Assembly: GCA_013365325.1 (NCBI GenBank)
Contig: JABVXV010000303.1
Span: forward strand, 1-64,000
Length of the DNA: 64,000 nt
Direction of reading: 5' to 3'
Source of the DNA: Dipetalonema caudispina
Lineage: Eukaryota > Nematoda > Chromadorea > Rhabditida > Onchocercidae
Positions 52,760-64,000 of the stretch are shown in pieces. Within the stretch, counting starts at the first letter, position 1. Each line of letters opens with the position of its first letter. Below the pieces are notes generated by a model. The model did no database searches, was not told the DNA's origin, and saw only the letters and a program-made list of their open reading frames with translations. Made by a program: the position numbers and the translations under genes.

Positions 52760-55700
52760 CTTTATTATTATTATTATTATTAACATTATCATTATCACTG
52801 TTATTGTTATATGAGATTTAAATCAAATTTGATTTAATAGATATCTGTGCATATGAGTATATATGGTAATAAATTTACTGATCTGAAATAAATTATTCAC
52901 TAGTCAGATATAAAATCTAAAAAAACCAAAGTCTCTTGCAAAATTTTAATTTTCTTTTTTAATTATTAATATGAATGTTTCAAAATGATGCAATAAATGC
53001 CTCCGTTGATAATCGTTCATAGAATTGATAAGAAATCGAAATGTCAGTGCAATTTACATTGAATTTTTAACACCGAATCAGAAATTTATGAGGAATTATT
53101 TCCTGACGAGAATTTCTGATTCGGCTTCTTTATTTTTGCTTCTTTTATTAAATACAACCAAAGATAAAACTGATAAAGGAAATGATAAGTTTCAAAAGTG
53201 AAAAGCAATTATTTACCAAATTCAACCGCTAACTTGTTGATATCCAAATGCATTTTTCAGTGGTGAAAATTAAATAGCATCCCTTTTGCATGCTAATTGT
53301 TGCATTAATAAATTGAGCATACAATAAATTTCGTTTTTATTTTAGAATTGAAATGATAAAATTTTGATGTATTCAAAATAATTTCATAATTTTTTGAAGT
53401 AATTTTATTAATTGTACTTTGTTTGATTGATAATATGCCAAATTTGATTGAAAATATTTTTCAGTAACGATCTAATGAATTAATTCTAACAAGTAGTTAA
53501 AATTAATTGTAATTTCTTAGCCATCCAATTATGCGAAATGATTCTATTCTATTCATATGATTTTTTATTACCATTCTTGGCTCCTATAATATAAATACAT
53601 ATTCAGTATTTACTAAATGAACAGTGAATTTGTCATCAATGGATTTATAAAAAGTATCACAAATATTATTAGTGATATTTGGATCATCATAATCTTAGAA
53701 GTAGCATCAATTATCAATGATAATGAGTTGATGATAAGAGATGATAAGTTTCAATCTTAAACTTCCTCAAGAACAAACTGTGGTAGAAAGATGATGATTC
53801 ATAGGAGGAAATATTCAAATTCATCTAACACAAAGTTATATTTAATTATGAAAAAAATTTTTCAATTCTAAAATAACAATAGTTTATTTGTCAAAAATTT
53901 TAGTTAGTATACAAAATTAATCAGATTTTATCAATAAAAAATATTGGTAATGAATTTCAAAATAAAATTTATCCTTTTGGCAATTTCAAATTTAATTTAC
54001 TGTTTGAAATATTAAATTCACCATTTTTTTTTTTTATTAATTTTAGGTCTTTAAGAAACATATTGTAATTTTGTAAAAAATCATTGTTTTCATTTTTTTT
54101 TTTTTTCAACTAATTTCATCACTACTCTATAAATCAATCAATTAAGTTACGCATAGATGATAACAATAAATTTATTGACGTCAACAAATAAGCCTGAAAC
54201 AATCAGTCATTAAATCATCATTTAACTTCGTGAAATTTTGAAATATCGATAAAATTTGAGATATTTTATTTAACTAAAACAAATATTCGAATTTCACTCA
54301 TCCCATGATTTGAGTAATCATATCATTGGCAATTTCAAATGCTTTCAGTTAATATCTTATCAATTGTTATCAGTAAATGTAAAAGGAAAAGTTTTTCCAT
54401 ACCAAAATATTTTGCTCGCCCCCCTCAATCGTATGCTAAATGATAAAAATCATATCATTTCAAATTCTAAATTTTATAAGTAATAGTTTAAAACTATTAA
54501 TTTAGTTATTTTACGTTGAAATTAATTGCAATTTCGATGTGAAATGCAAATTTCACAATAAACCTCTTTAATATCAAACAATTTTTTTACCAATTTTCAA
54601 TTTCAATTACAAATTTTTGCAGGAATCCTTTTTGAGGAGTAAAAAAAAAAAAAAAAAGTGATATTTGTAGATGTAAATCAAATAAGTTTTTATAATATTT
54701 TTTTTTTTTTTTTTTGCATTCTTCTGATTTGTAACTTACTGATTTCAAAAATTTTATAAAGTATTTACCGAAAAAATAAAGATAAAAAGAGAGAGAGAGA
54801 GAGAGAGAAGAATGAAACAAAAAAGGACAAACGGAAACGTTGTCATTCATATTATTGGATAGTATTTATCAATAAAATTTCCTTTGAATATTCCCGAAAA
54901 GAACAAATTGAGAATTTTATAAAATATTACTTTTGTAATTTTAAGATTAATGTGACAATAAAGTATAGAGAAAGAGAAAAAAAAAAGGAAAAGTTCTAAT
55001 GAAACTTTTTGTACACTTATCATTTTCAATTGAATTCTAATTTACAGTAAGTATTTGAAATCTGTGAATGAAATTTCACTTAATAATTTCAACTATCTGT
55101 CAAAATAATAAAATAGAATTTGTTTGCGTTTATTTATTATCACATTACACTATTATTATCAACATCATATCACAGTTGTCGTTAATCACAGGATACCATT
55201 ATCACATTATCAATCTTTATTTTTAGCAATAAAATGAAAGACAATGTTTTTTTTTTTTTTTTTTTTTAAACTATGCGATCATTTATTATATTGTTAAGTT
55301 ATTCAGTGATCTGTTTTATTTTTGATATTCAAATGCTACCTAGTAATAGTGATCAATTTTACTAAAAATAATCAACGATCAATAGATCTGTTGTTGTGGT
55401 AGCAATTATTTCTTCAATAAAAAGGAAATTGATTAATAATTAATAGCTAGTGAATTAAATTAAAGATTAAAGATTGCTTAATGACAATAACAAATCATAA
55501 ATTAATGAAATTCAAATTTTAACATTATATCAAATGGAAATGGAAAGGACAAAATGGAATGTATTAGTTTAAGTCAATTGATATTTTCAAAAAAAAAAAA
55601 AAGAAAATTAAAAAGAAGGAATAGGAATAATACATAAAATTATTAATATGGACAATTCTTGACATTTTATATGCATTTCTAAATGTTATAATATAATTAT

Positions 55701-58700
55701 TTGTTTTTAAAATTATAATATATTCATACTCCAGGAATTCGATTAATTTGGGACATATAATTAACGCATTGCTCAAAGATTACGATATTCATTTGTTACC
55801 ATTTGATGAAGGTGTTAATGTTACAATTGAAGTGCATGTACAGGTAATTAACATTAATTGATAATTGTAATTGTAATTTTATAGTTTCAAACTTTTAATC
55901 TTTTCATTTGTTATTTTAGTGGGTTTTTTTTTTTTTTTTATTTTGTATTATCAAAGAAAGGAAAGTTAAAAATTCCTTTTTAATTGTTCGGCTAAATTTT
56001 CAATCAATCTTTTTTTACTATTTTACATTTATTACTTTGGTTATTAATTTTTTTTCAACATTTTATCTTTGCTTGTCATATTTTGTTTTAAATTATCACA
56101 TTTTACTTTTATTCATCACTTTCAACGTTAAATTTATCACTTTTCGTCCAGATTTCTCACGTTTTAACTTTGTTTATCACTTTTTACTTCGTATTTATCA
56201 CTTTTCCGTTCATATTCCTTACATTCTACTTTTATTTATCATTTTCAATTTCGAATTTATCATTTTTCTCTCACGTTTCTCACATTTTACTTTTATTTAT
56301 TACTTTTCACCTATGTTTTTCGCCTTTTGCCTTTATTTATCATTTTTCATTTCGAATTTGCCACATTTTGCCCGTTGAAAATTTGCCCTTTTTTTATCTT
56401 ACATATTTATTTTCGCATTTAAAAATCTTTAAAATATTTGATTTCAAAGTTATTTTCTAAAACAGACTTTGCTATTCTATGAAGCAAGATAAAATGGAAA
56501 AGAAAAGTTTAAAATTAAATTAATTAGATTATGATATAAATCAGTCTAACTTTAATTGTTGACAAAAAAACAATTAAAAGAGAATGTAAAAATATACAGT
56601 GCTTATTTTCAGAGTATTACAGCAATTTCGGAATTAACTGGTGATTTTGAATTAGATTTTATGTATAGCGAAATATGGGAAGATCCACGATTAAATTTTA
56701 AGCGATTAAATATTTGCACAACAAATATTACTTTGAAAAGTGAATTTCGAAAGAAAATTTGGACACCTGATACATGTATTATTAATAGTAGGCATTCATC
56801 AGTACATAGTTCACCATTTGAGAATACATTCATCATTCTATATGAAAATGGTTTAGTATGGAATAACTTCAGGTTAGTTTTAAAACTAAAATAAACTACT
56901 TTTAAATACCAATAATTTTCAAGTTATTTAATTTTTCTTATACTTACTTATAATACATTACATATATATTATATATATATAAGTATAGCAAAATGATAAG
57001 TTGATAATGCAGAAATCATTGGTACGAAATTTAGAAATATTTATTTGTTTATTTGAAAATACTTATTTATTGTAAAAAGTAACACAGAAATACTGTTATC
57101 GAAGTTGTATTTTCATTCATATCATATTGCAATTTGTTGTTTTTTGACTACAAAAATATTGCCAAAAATACAAAATCCATCACATATGATAATTTATAAA
57201 ACTAACATATTGAAAAGTTTCAGAATTGTTAAAATTTGACTAAAAAAAAATTGATAATTATTATTAAAATTTATTATTTTCAGACTTAAAGTTAAAGCAC
57301 CATGCAAAATGGACTTAAAAATGTTCCCATTTGATTCAATACATTGTCAACTTGATTTTGAAAGTTATTCGTTTAATGCGGATGAAGTAAGACTATTTTG
57401 GCATGAAAAACCGTTAACATTGATGGAAATAGTTGAATTACCGGATTTTAAATTAACTGGTTGGAGTACGGATCATGAAAAGTTGGAATATCCGAATGGC
57501 GTATGGGATAGGGCAAAGGTAAATTAATGCTGCTTGTTAACATCAACCAAAATTTCCGGTTATTTTTCTTGTAACCGGTAAAGTCTGCTTAATAATATCT
57601 TTTAATATTACAAATTTTTGCAAAAAAGAAATTCAAAATTTACCTAATTCAAGTAAATATTTCAGCAACAAATTTTTTTTAACTTCATTGAAATTGTCAT
57701 CGTGTACATGAACTAAAATTAGTATCCATTTGATCATTAAAACATGCATGATTAATTGTTTCTATTATTTAGGGTGATTGTAACAAACAAAAAAAGGAAT
57801 TGTTAACAAACTATTGGTTGTAAAAGTAAAATCAAATTTAAATCTTTAATAGTTTCAATGAATGTGTTTAAAAGTAGAAAATACAAAATTTTATGAGATA
57901 AAGTGATGAAAAAAAAAAAATGAAATATTATTGATTCTTTTTTAATATAACATATTTATGCATAATTTGTGCTAAACAAAATTGAAAATAAAAAGCATTC
58001 AGAGCAGTAATTATTTCAAAAATCAAAAAATATAGCATTCAGTAAAATTTTTAAATGGCACATAAACGTTTATTGGCAGTATGTGGAGCAGTATTAAAAT
58101 TTAAATAAAATAAGGACGAATTTTAATAAAACTTGAAATTTCTAATTAAGAGAAAATTTCCAGGTTAAATTTAAGTTTGCACGACGATACGGTTTCTATC
58201 TCTTTCATTCTTATTTTCCAACATCACTAACAGTTATTAGCTCTTGGGTTGGATTTTTTTTCGACGTGCGAGCTGCTTCTGCAAGGTTAGCAAATTTATA
58301 ATTTTTTCGATAATATATGCTATTTAATATTTTAGTCTCTATTATTCAAAAATTTTGCAACAAAATAACATATAACATATTTTACAATATCATTATATGC
58401 ATTATATCCCACGCAGGAGCAATTTCATCTATAGTATCGTATATGTAGTGTACCGTATAGTAGCAATTTTGTCTACAGTACCATGTGTATATCGTATTCC
58501 ATACAGTAGCAACATCATCATTTACACATTAAATTTAATTTTTCAATTTGATAAAAAGATTTTTTCTTTTTTTAAGGATAACATTGGGCGTATCATCATT
58601 ATTAGCAGTAAGTTTTCAATTTGGTAGTGTATTACGTCATTTGCCTCGTGCTAGTTATATCAAAGTTAGTTTATTTTCATATTTACTGTTTCACTTTTTC

Positions 58701-61382
58701 CTATTTTATTTTCATGCAATTAATTAGTAGAAAAATTACATTCAATTCCTTATCCTTTTAATCCATTTAAATATCATTTAACTATCAATCATCGTGCTAG
58801 CTATATCAAAGTTAATTTATTTTTATATTTTTCATTTTACCTTTTCCCAAGCATAAAATAACAGTATTTATAAATTTTCGTATCTTCCAAGGAAAAAAAA
58901 AAGAAAAATTCATGCATCAATTGCATTTTTCAATTCTCTCGTTCAAATTCATTACTGAGAACAAATATTAGTTTTTTTCATCAAAAACAAAAGCCTTTTG
59001 AAAAAAGTTTTAGCCTAGGCTAAGATATTTTGATCTTCTTCTAGCATTCTTTACTTTCCAGTCTTCTCTACAATTACAAAATTTAAATCTTTGACAATTT
59101 ACATGATCTGTTAATTATAAAAAAATTATGCATTTCAGTGTTTGGATGTGTGGATGATTAGTTCGGTAATTTTTATTTTCTGCACACTTGTAGAATTAGC
59201 TGTCATTTGTCGGCTTAATCAGTAAGCGTTTACAATATTTTGTTGAAATATTTATCAGAAAAACTTTGAAAGTTGAAACGACAAATTCACGAATTGGTCA
59301 ATAACTTTTTTAGCACTGTGGAAATATGAAATCGATGTAAATTATTTAATTTGAAATCAAATAACTTTTGAATTTTATTTGAATTGACTTTTGCTTTTCC
59401 AGTTATGAACGGAAAAAGCAAGTTGGAGCTGGTGCAATTAACGAATGGGTCAATCAAACAAGGTTCTTAATCGATAATACAATTTCTCGAAAACAGTTGA
59501 TAAATTATAAATTTTAACAAAGTCTATAAATCGTTATTAAAGTATCGCTGTATTCAAAATAAATAAATATAAATAGATATATTTCATATATTAATAACAT
59601 TTGCTTGAGTTGTAGCATAAAATGTTACCAAATTTAGGTTCTGAAATAATTTTTTATGGATAAATTTAAAAAAATGAAATGAAATCAAAAATTTGCAAAG
59701 AATATAATTTTTCATTTATATGCATTCGCTTTGTTTATTTGCTAACTTGATTAAATCATTCATTTTAAATTGAAAATTTTTTGAAGCAGAAAAAGAAGTC
59801 GAAATGGAAATTTGAGTGAGAGCGATATGAAAATTTCACAAAGGCAAACTACTTCACCTGTAATCAATCTAACACAAACATATAAAACAGGAAATCCTTC
59901 AAAGGATACTGATTTTGATAATAATAGCAAGGAGCACTTATCACATAAACATTGTTTTTTCAAATGGGTAAGTATTTTTAATTAAATTTCAAAAAATTTC
60001 ATTTCCTCATACTAATTTATAAAATAGAACATATCAATATTTGCTTCATACTTTTTCTTCTTCTTCTCCTTTTTGTTTTTTTTTTCATCTTCAGCCAATA
60101 ATAGATATTAGGAAATTATTGGGTCAACTGCATGATCGAGATTGGAGAATTACTTCTGCACAGGTATGAATGAATGAGTAATTTTTACATTTTTAAATTC
60201 CATTTTTTTTTTTATCTTCAAAGATTGTAATTACTTTTTAAACAAGAAATAAATTGTAAACATTTCGTTAAATTTACTTGATAACTTCAAAAAAAAAAAA
60301 AAAAAAAAAACTTTAAGCCAATTCAATAACTGTATTTTACTGGTGATTAACAAAGTAATTAAATCGAAAAATTTTGAAAAAATGGTAATTTCTTAAGAAA
60401 ATTTCACTTCTACTAGCAATTATAATGAATCATAGGAAATTATCCTAAACAAAAAACTCAATTGAGAAATTTCAAAAGGAAAAAAAAGAAAAAACAAACA
60501 AAACGAAATAAATCAAAAACTCGTTTTTTGCTTTATTACGATATAAATTCGTAATCGATTTAGGACATTCGATAAGAGTTAAAATTAAGAATTTCTTTTT
60601 TTTTTTATATTCTTTTAAAATTATGAATACTATTGAAATTGAATGAAATTTTTATTTTTTTCTCTTGTTTTCGATTTTTTTATATTCATTCTTGCTATCA
60701 GAATATATAAACAGAAGAAAATTTGGAAGGAGAAAACATATGATACAATTCAAAAAATAAATAAAATCAACTTTTAAAATTTCAATATTTAGATAAACAA
60801 AGTTTTGAAATTGAAATCATTTTATGCTTAAATTTAGTGAAAGATATTAAGAGTAGGTTAATTATGATTGAAAATTAATCTAAGCTTTCATTGAAGCGAT
60901 TATTTTTATACTTTACCTGGAAATTGCATCATTCTCCTTCCAGGTCGATTATTACTCAATGCTATTATTTCCACTTTCGTATATTGTCTTCAATATAATG
61001 TAAGCTTCCTATTATAAATTGCAATACTCAATTTTTAAAATATAAAACAATGAAGTTTTTGATTATATATTTGTAGCTCAAATGAAATTTCAAAATTTTG
61101 GTGACTGTAATTAAAGTTTCACTGTATAGAGAACGAAAAAAAAAAAAAAAATCAGAATTACAATGTTTCGCTCAAAATAATTTTTTTTTGTCCCGAGAAA
61201 AATTTAATTAAAATTTTATTGAGTAAGGCTAAAACTATGCATAAATTTTAGTGAGTGAAATTATTTAAGAAAAGCATAACACGACTATTGAATTGCTATC
61301 GAAAAAGTTATTTCATACTAAAAAAAAAATTTTTTTCAGGTATTGGTCAATATATATATCAAAAATGGAAGAAAACATTTGA
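50975..61382 (+). CDS. Cys-loop ligand-gated ion channel subunit, anion-type
   Basis: Pentameric neurotransmitter-receptor subunit of the plasma membrane, 468 residues; its ligand cannot be read. Exons 50975-51078, 55735-55843, 56613-56872, 57284-57518, 58164-58285, 58577-58664, 59139-59221, 59403-59462, 59790-59967, 60095-60163, 60944-60999 and 61340-61382 join with consistent phases. Residues 1-30 are the signal peptide. The ligand-binding domain has W93 with DPRL, the loop A motif WTPD (121-124), sequons at N63 and N109 and the canonical Cys-loop C165[14 protein letters not shown]179. There is no vicinal Cys pair, so it is not a nicotinic alpha type. M2 runs from R277 (0') with [10 protein letters not shown]. 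The M2-M3 loop is [13 protein letters not shown], and M4 is near residues 434-461 with a short tail. The charge pattern (Ala -1', Arg 0') suggests chloride permeability. The M3-M4 loop is about 100 residues long. Confidence 0.9.
51079..55734 (+). other. First intron of the channel gene, 4.66 kb
   Basis: This is an exceptionally long intron beside introns of 150-1200 bases in the same gene. It is AT-rich, with T and A runs and the TTA repeat at 52661-52810. No internal gene was recognised. A short frame at 55273 with a signal-like start was considered and rejected. Confidence 0.7.
52661..52810. repeat. TTA trinucleotide repeat
   Basis: About forty TTA units with a few TCA and CTT interruptions. 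Frames of poly-Leu (plus) and poly-Ile (minus) are artefacts. It lies inside the first intron of the channel gene. Confidence 0.95.
56097..56380. repeat. Degenerate 61-base tandem repeat in channel intron 2
   Basis: Blocks of CACATTTTACTTTTATT...TTTATCACTTTT recur at about 56097, 56158, 56220 and 56281, with a partial fifth copy near 56324. The spacing is 61-62 bases with substitutions. Two plus-strand frames stay open across it only because the unit lacks stops, giving Phe/Tyr/Leu-rich repeats. Confidence 0.8.
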
Positions 61383-62499
61383 TATCTCAATTTTTGATTC
61401 ATTAGTTTGAAATGTTAACCATAAAAATAACTATGAAATGCCAAGTTATGAGTAAAATTTGTAAAAAAAAAAAGAAAGTAAAAAGAGTGGGAAAAAAGAA
61501 TGAAGGAAAATTATTCAATTTGTTTAAAAAATGGAAAAACAAAGAAATTATTTAAAATTATTTGAAAAGAAAAAAGATGGAAAAATTATTTAAAAAGAAA
61601 AATGTTTTTTTTTTTTTTTGTTTTTGTTTTTGTTCTCATCAGAAAAATACAATTTAATAAAATATCATTTAAATTGTACCTTATGACATTATCAAATTGC
61701 TAAAATTTTTGTTCCTTCATAAAACAATGTTTGTTAATTTAATTATTGCAAACAAATGAATAAAATGTTTGTTTTTGCATTGAAACATAAATTAAAAGTG
61801 TATATCAAACTTTTATCTTTTATTATAATTTTATCATTTTAAATAAATGTATACGTAACAACAATAGTAAAATAAAAAAAAAAAAAAAAGGAATGAAAAA
61901 AATGTTGTTTGTTTAAAATTGCAATTAAATAATAAGAATTAATTGTTGTAGTAAAAATGATTGAAATTAATTAATTATTGGAACACCTTTTGCATCACAA
62001 ATCATATAGATGACCAGTTCCTTATGAAACCTGTATTTTATTCTTCCTTTGTTAAATAATTAAACGTTGAAAGATTTTTCACTAAAACTTGTTCCCGAGA
62101 GTTCCTGCAGGCAAAAATACCAAAAATAATTCATGTTTATCGGAGTATCAAATAGCTCTCTTTAACCAATCTTCAAATCATTTCATATTAATTGAATTGC
62201 AATGTCCTTTTTCCGATCACAACTATCAAATAAAATAATATAAAGAGCCTTTTTTCGTATGTGAAAGACGTTGTCCGCATTTACCATTGATATTAATTAA
62301 CGAAATCTATTATTTCTCCTTTACCGATCTCTTTAATCGTCCTCCATTCTATTAGCGTTCATTTATTAAATTTAAATTTTATATTTCATAACAACACCAA
62401 CAACAACATCACCATCACTATCACTACCACCACCACCACCACCATCAACCACCACCAACAACAACAACGACAACAACAATAGCTACAGCAATAGTATCA
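61383..62499. other. Gap between channel and cysteine-rich gene
   Basis: AT-rich, with A and T runs (61461, 61606-61619, 61872). It should hold the channel 3' untranslated region and the promoter of the next gene. It ends in a CAN triplet repeat at 62392-62490. Confidence 0.55.
62392..62490. repeat. CAA/CAC/ACC triplet repeat
   Basis: Mixed CAA, CAC, CAT and ACC triplets directly precede the start codon chosen for the cysteine-rich gene. It resembles the triplet region at 45985-46141 in composition. Confidence 0.85.
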
Positions 62500-63508
62500 A
62501 TGATAGTATTATCATCGTATAGTAGTAAAAATAATATTATCATCTTATCATCTATGATTATATTTACATTTCTGTCAAATGTAACATCCCAAGCGGCATT
62601 AGTAAAAAGTTCTAAAACATTTCAAAGCTGTAAAGCTACTTGCAGTCCTCATATAACACTTCCTTGGTAAGTTTATTTTTTAATTTTCAAAAAAAAAAAA
62701 ATTTCACTATCAAATTCTTTTTTAACGATTAATTCAATTTGGAATAATTCATTCTTTCTAAATTAAGATTTACAGCAATGATGGATAAGACTGAAGAAAA
62801 ATGAAAGATATGGATAGGGTTAGAAATGAAGGATAGGATTAATTCATGTTAGGAATACTACTACTGTCATTAAGTGAGTAATGAATTAACCTGTAAATTA
62901 ACAAAATAGTTGAGATGAAATTTTTAGAAAATTCATCAAAACATCTTTAATTTTCATTAATTATTGATAAAAATTAAATTATTGTTAAGATCCTAAATGA
63001 TGATTTTTCAAGAGTTAGAAGAAATTGAAATATGCTGATAATACTTTCAGATTTCACCTTCTTTAAAATAGTTTATTTCTTCCTTTCTTACAACTTTTAC
63101 GACTTCATTTTCTCTCAATTTCAATTCATTTTTTTCATAAATTTTTTTTATGTTTTATTACTGTTTTATATTATATTATATTATATCATACTATTTATTT
63201 CATATTATTTAAAACATTGTCCAAATATTGCTGATTTCATAAGTTATCAAATATAGTATGCAAATTTTCACGCAAAAAAAAAAAAAAAAAAAAAAAAAGA
63301 ATTAATCGATTAATTTAGCGATTTTGGAAGCTTGGATCGATGTATCATGAGATCATGTAAGAATGCATGTTGGAAGGATGGCCGTCGTCAGGTACAGTCC
63401 TGTTTTTGTCGAGGATCAACCGAAGGTCCAACATTACGAGCATGTTTCTGTGGTCCATCTAAAACTCGAACAAATAACAAACCAAAGGGAAAAATATTTC
63501 TTGTATAA
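62500..63508 (+). CDS. Small secreted ten-cysteine protein, 118 residues
   Basis: Family not recognised. Exons 62500-62666 and 63319-63508 join in phase 2 across a 652-base intron. Two in-frame ATGs are possible (62500 and 62554). The first gives a better signal peptide, with its hydrophobic part at about residues 13-27 and cleavage likely near SQA at 31-33. The mature part has ten cysteines, compatible with five disulfides, in the order C, C, C, C, C, C, CxC, CxC: the pairs SCFC and ACFC end the domain, and CIMRSCKNAC lies in the middle. A basic tail (SKTRTNNKPKGK) follows. No catalytic motif is visible. It could be a surface, cuticle or secreted signalling protein; I cannot say which. It follows the channel gene by 1.1 kb on the same strand. 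Confidence 0.65.
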
Positions 63509-64000
63509 TTTTTTTCTTATATAATATTACGATATATATATATATATTTGCATTCCAGTATTTTATTCCTGATGTAAATATATTAAATAATTGACATTGT
63601 ATCCTTTGCTTATTTGATACCAATAATTTTATTCTTAAATTCTTGACCTAATTCGTTAATTTTTTCAAAACCTACCTCTCTTTAAAAGATTAGAAAATCC
63701 TCCGCTTCCCAATCCTTCTATCTGTCCCATCCGAATAATCACTCATAGCTTTTTTTCAAAGTCAAAATAAATTTGCTTTACTTTAATTGTAATTTTATTC
63801 CCTGCTCATCTCACCAGAAATTTTAAAATAAGTTTCCTAGTTTTAAAAAACAAAAATTTAACATTTAGTAACTTCCTTTTTTAAAATTAAGGACAAAAAG
63901 GAATATTTTAACTTTGTATTTACCTTGATTTAAATTCACTTCACGTAATTTATTATGTGGAATGATTCATGTATGTTGTTCGCTCGGTATTTTTTAAAGA
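63509..64000. other. 3' flank of the cysteine-rich gene
   Basis: AT-rich sequence with a TA repeat near 63532-63547. No further gene was recognised before the window ends. Confidence 0.5.

Noticed and set aside
52555..52821. Poly-Leu and poly-Ile frames
   Set aside because: They are translation of the TTA microsatellite inside the channel intron.
55273..55342. Frame [17 protein letters not shown] as the channel signal-peptide exon
   Set aside because: Its donor is in phase 1, whereas exon 2 at 55735 needs phase 2. The exon at 50975-51078 fits exactly.
56037..56460. Phe/Tyr-rich frames of 96-113 codons as a gene
   Set aside because: They lie across the degenerate 61-base tandem repeat in an intron, and two frames are open at once.

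Overview
The window is eukaryotic and very AT-rich. It carries many short introns with GT...(T)nCAG ends, long A and T homopolymers and many simple repeats. The readable proteins point to a nematode: ribosomal protein S13, intraflagellar-transport protein WDR19/DYF-2, TXNDC17, the KEOPS subunit OSGEP, a LYR-motif protein, a TMEM55/PIP4P phosphatase, a HIP1/HIPR-1 adaptor and a nematode-style Cys-loop ligand-gated channel. The base composition, the homopolymers and the near-standard RPS13 sequence make a clade III (filarial-type) nematode most likely. This is inference; the species cannot be fixed from the sequence alone. All gene models here are manual splice reconstructions whose exon phases were checked by hand.

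Layout. 1-2.7 kb is repeat-rich intergenic DNA. An unknown 215-residue gene on the minus strand (2694-4041) lies head-to-head with rps-13 (+, 4757-6092). rps-13 is followed on the same strand by the 36-exon dyf-2/WDR19 gene (6713-20401; 1351 residues against about 1342 in human). The large last intron of dyf-2 holds a small open frame that looks like a membrane microprotein. From 20.7 to 40.6 kb there is a run of minus-strand genes: TXNDC17, a 134-residue single-pass membrane protein, OSGEP, a LYR-motif protein, PIP4P and HIPR-1. Most are separated by 0.5-1.9 kb.

40.6-64 kb is gene-poor, rich in micro- and minisatellites, and coded on the plus strand. It contains a single-pass membrane protein with a long basic/Ser-rich tail (43124-45713), a Cys-loop channel whose signal-peptide exon lies 4.7 kb upstream of the rest (50975-61382), and a small secreted ten-cysteine protein (62500-63508).

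The genes do not form one obvious pathway. Housekeeping genes (translation, tRNA t6A modification, redox, endocytosis, phosphoinositide turnover, mitochondrial LYR protein) sit beside a sensory-cilium gene and neuronal or surface genes. The best candidates for undescribed biology are the small membrane proteins with glycosylatable N-termini, the channel with an altered M2 entrance and a microsatellite-encoded signal peptide, and the ten-cysteine secreted protein. I did not find a clear multi-gene novel system.
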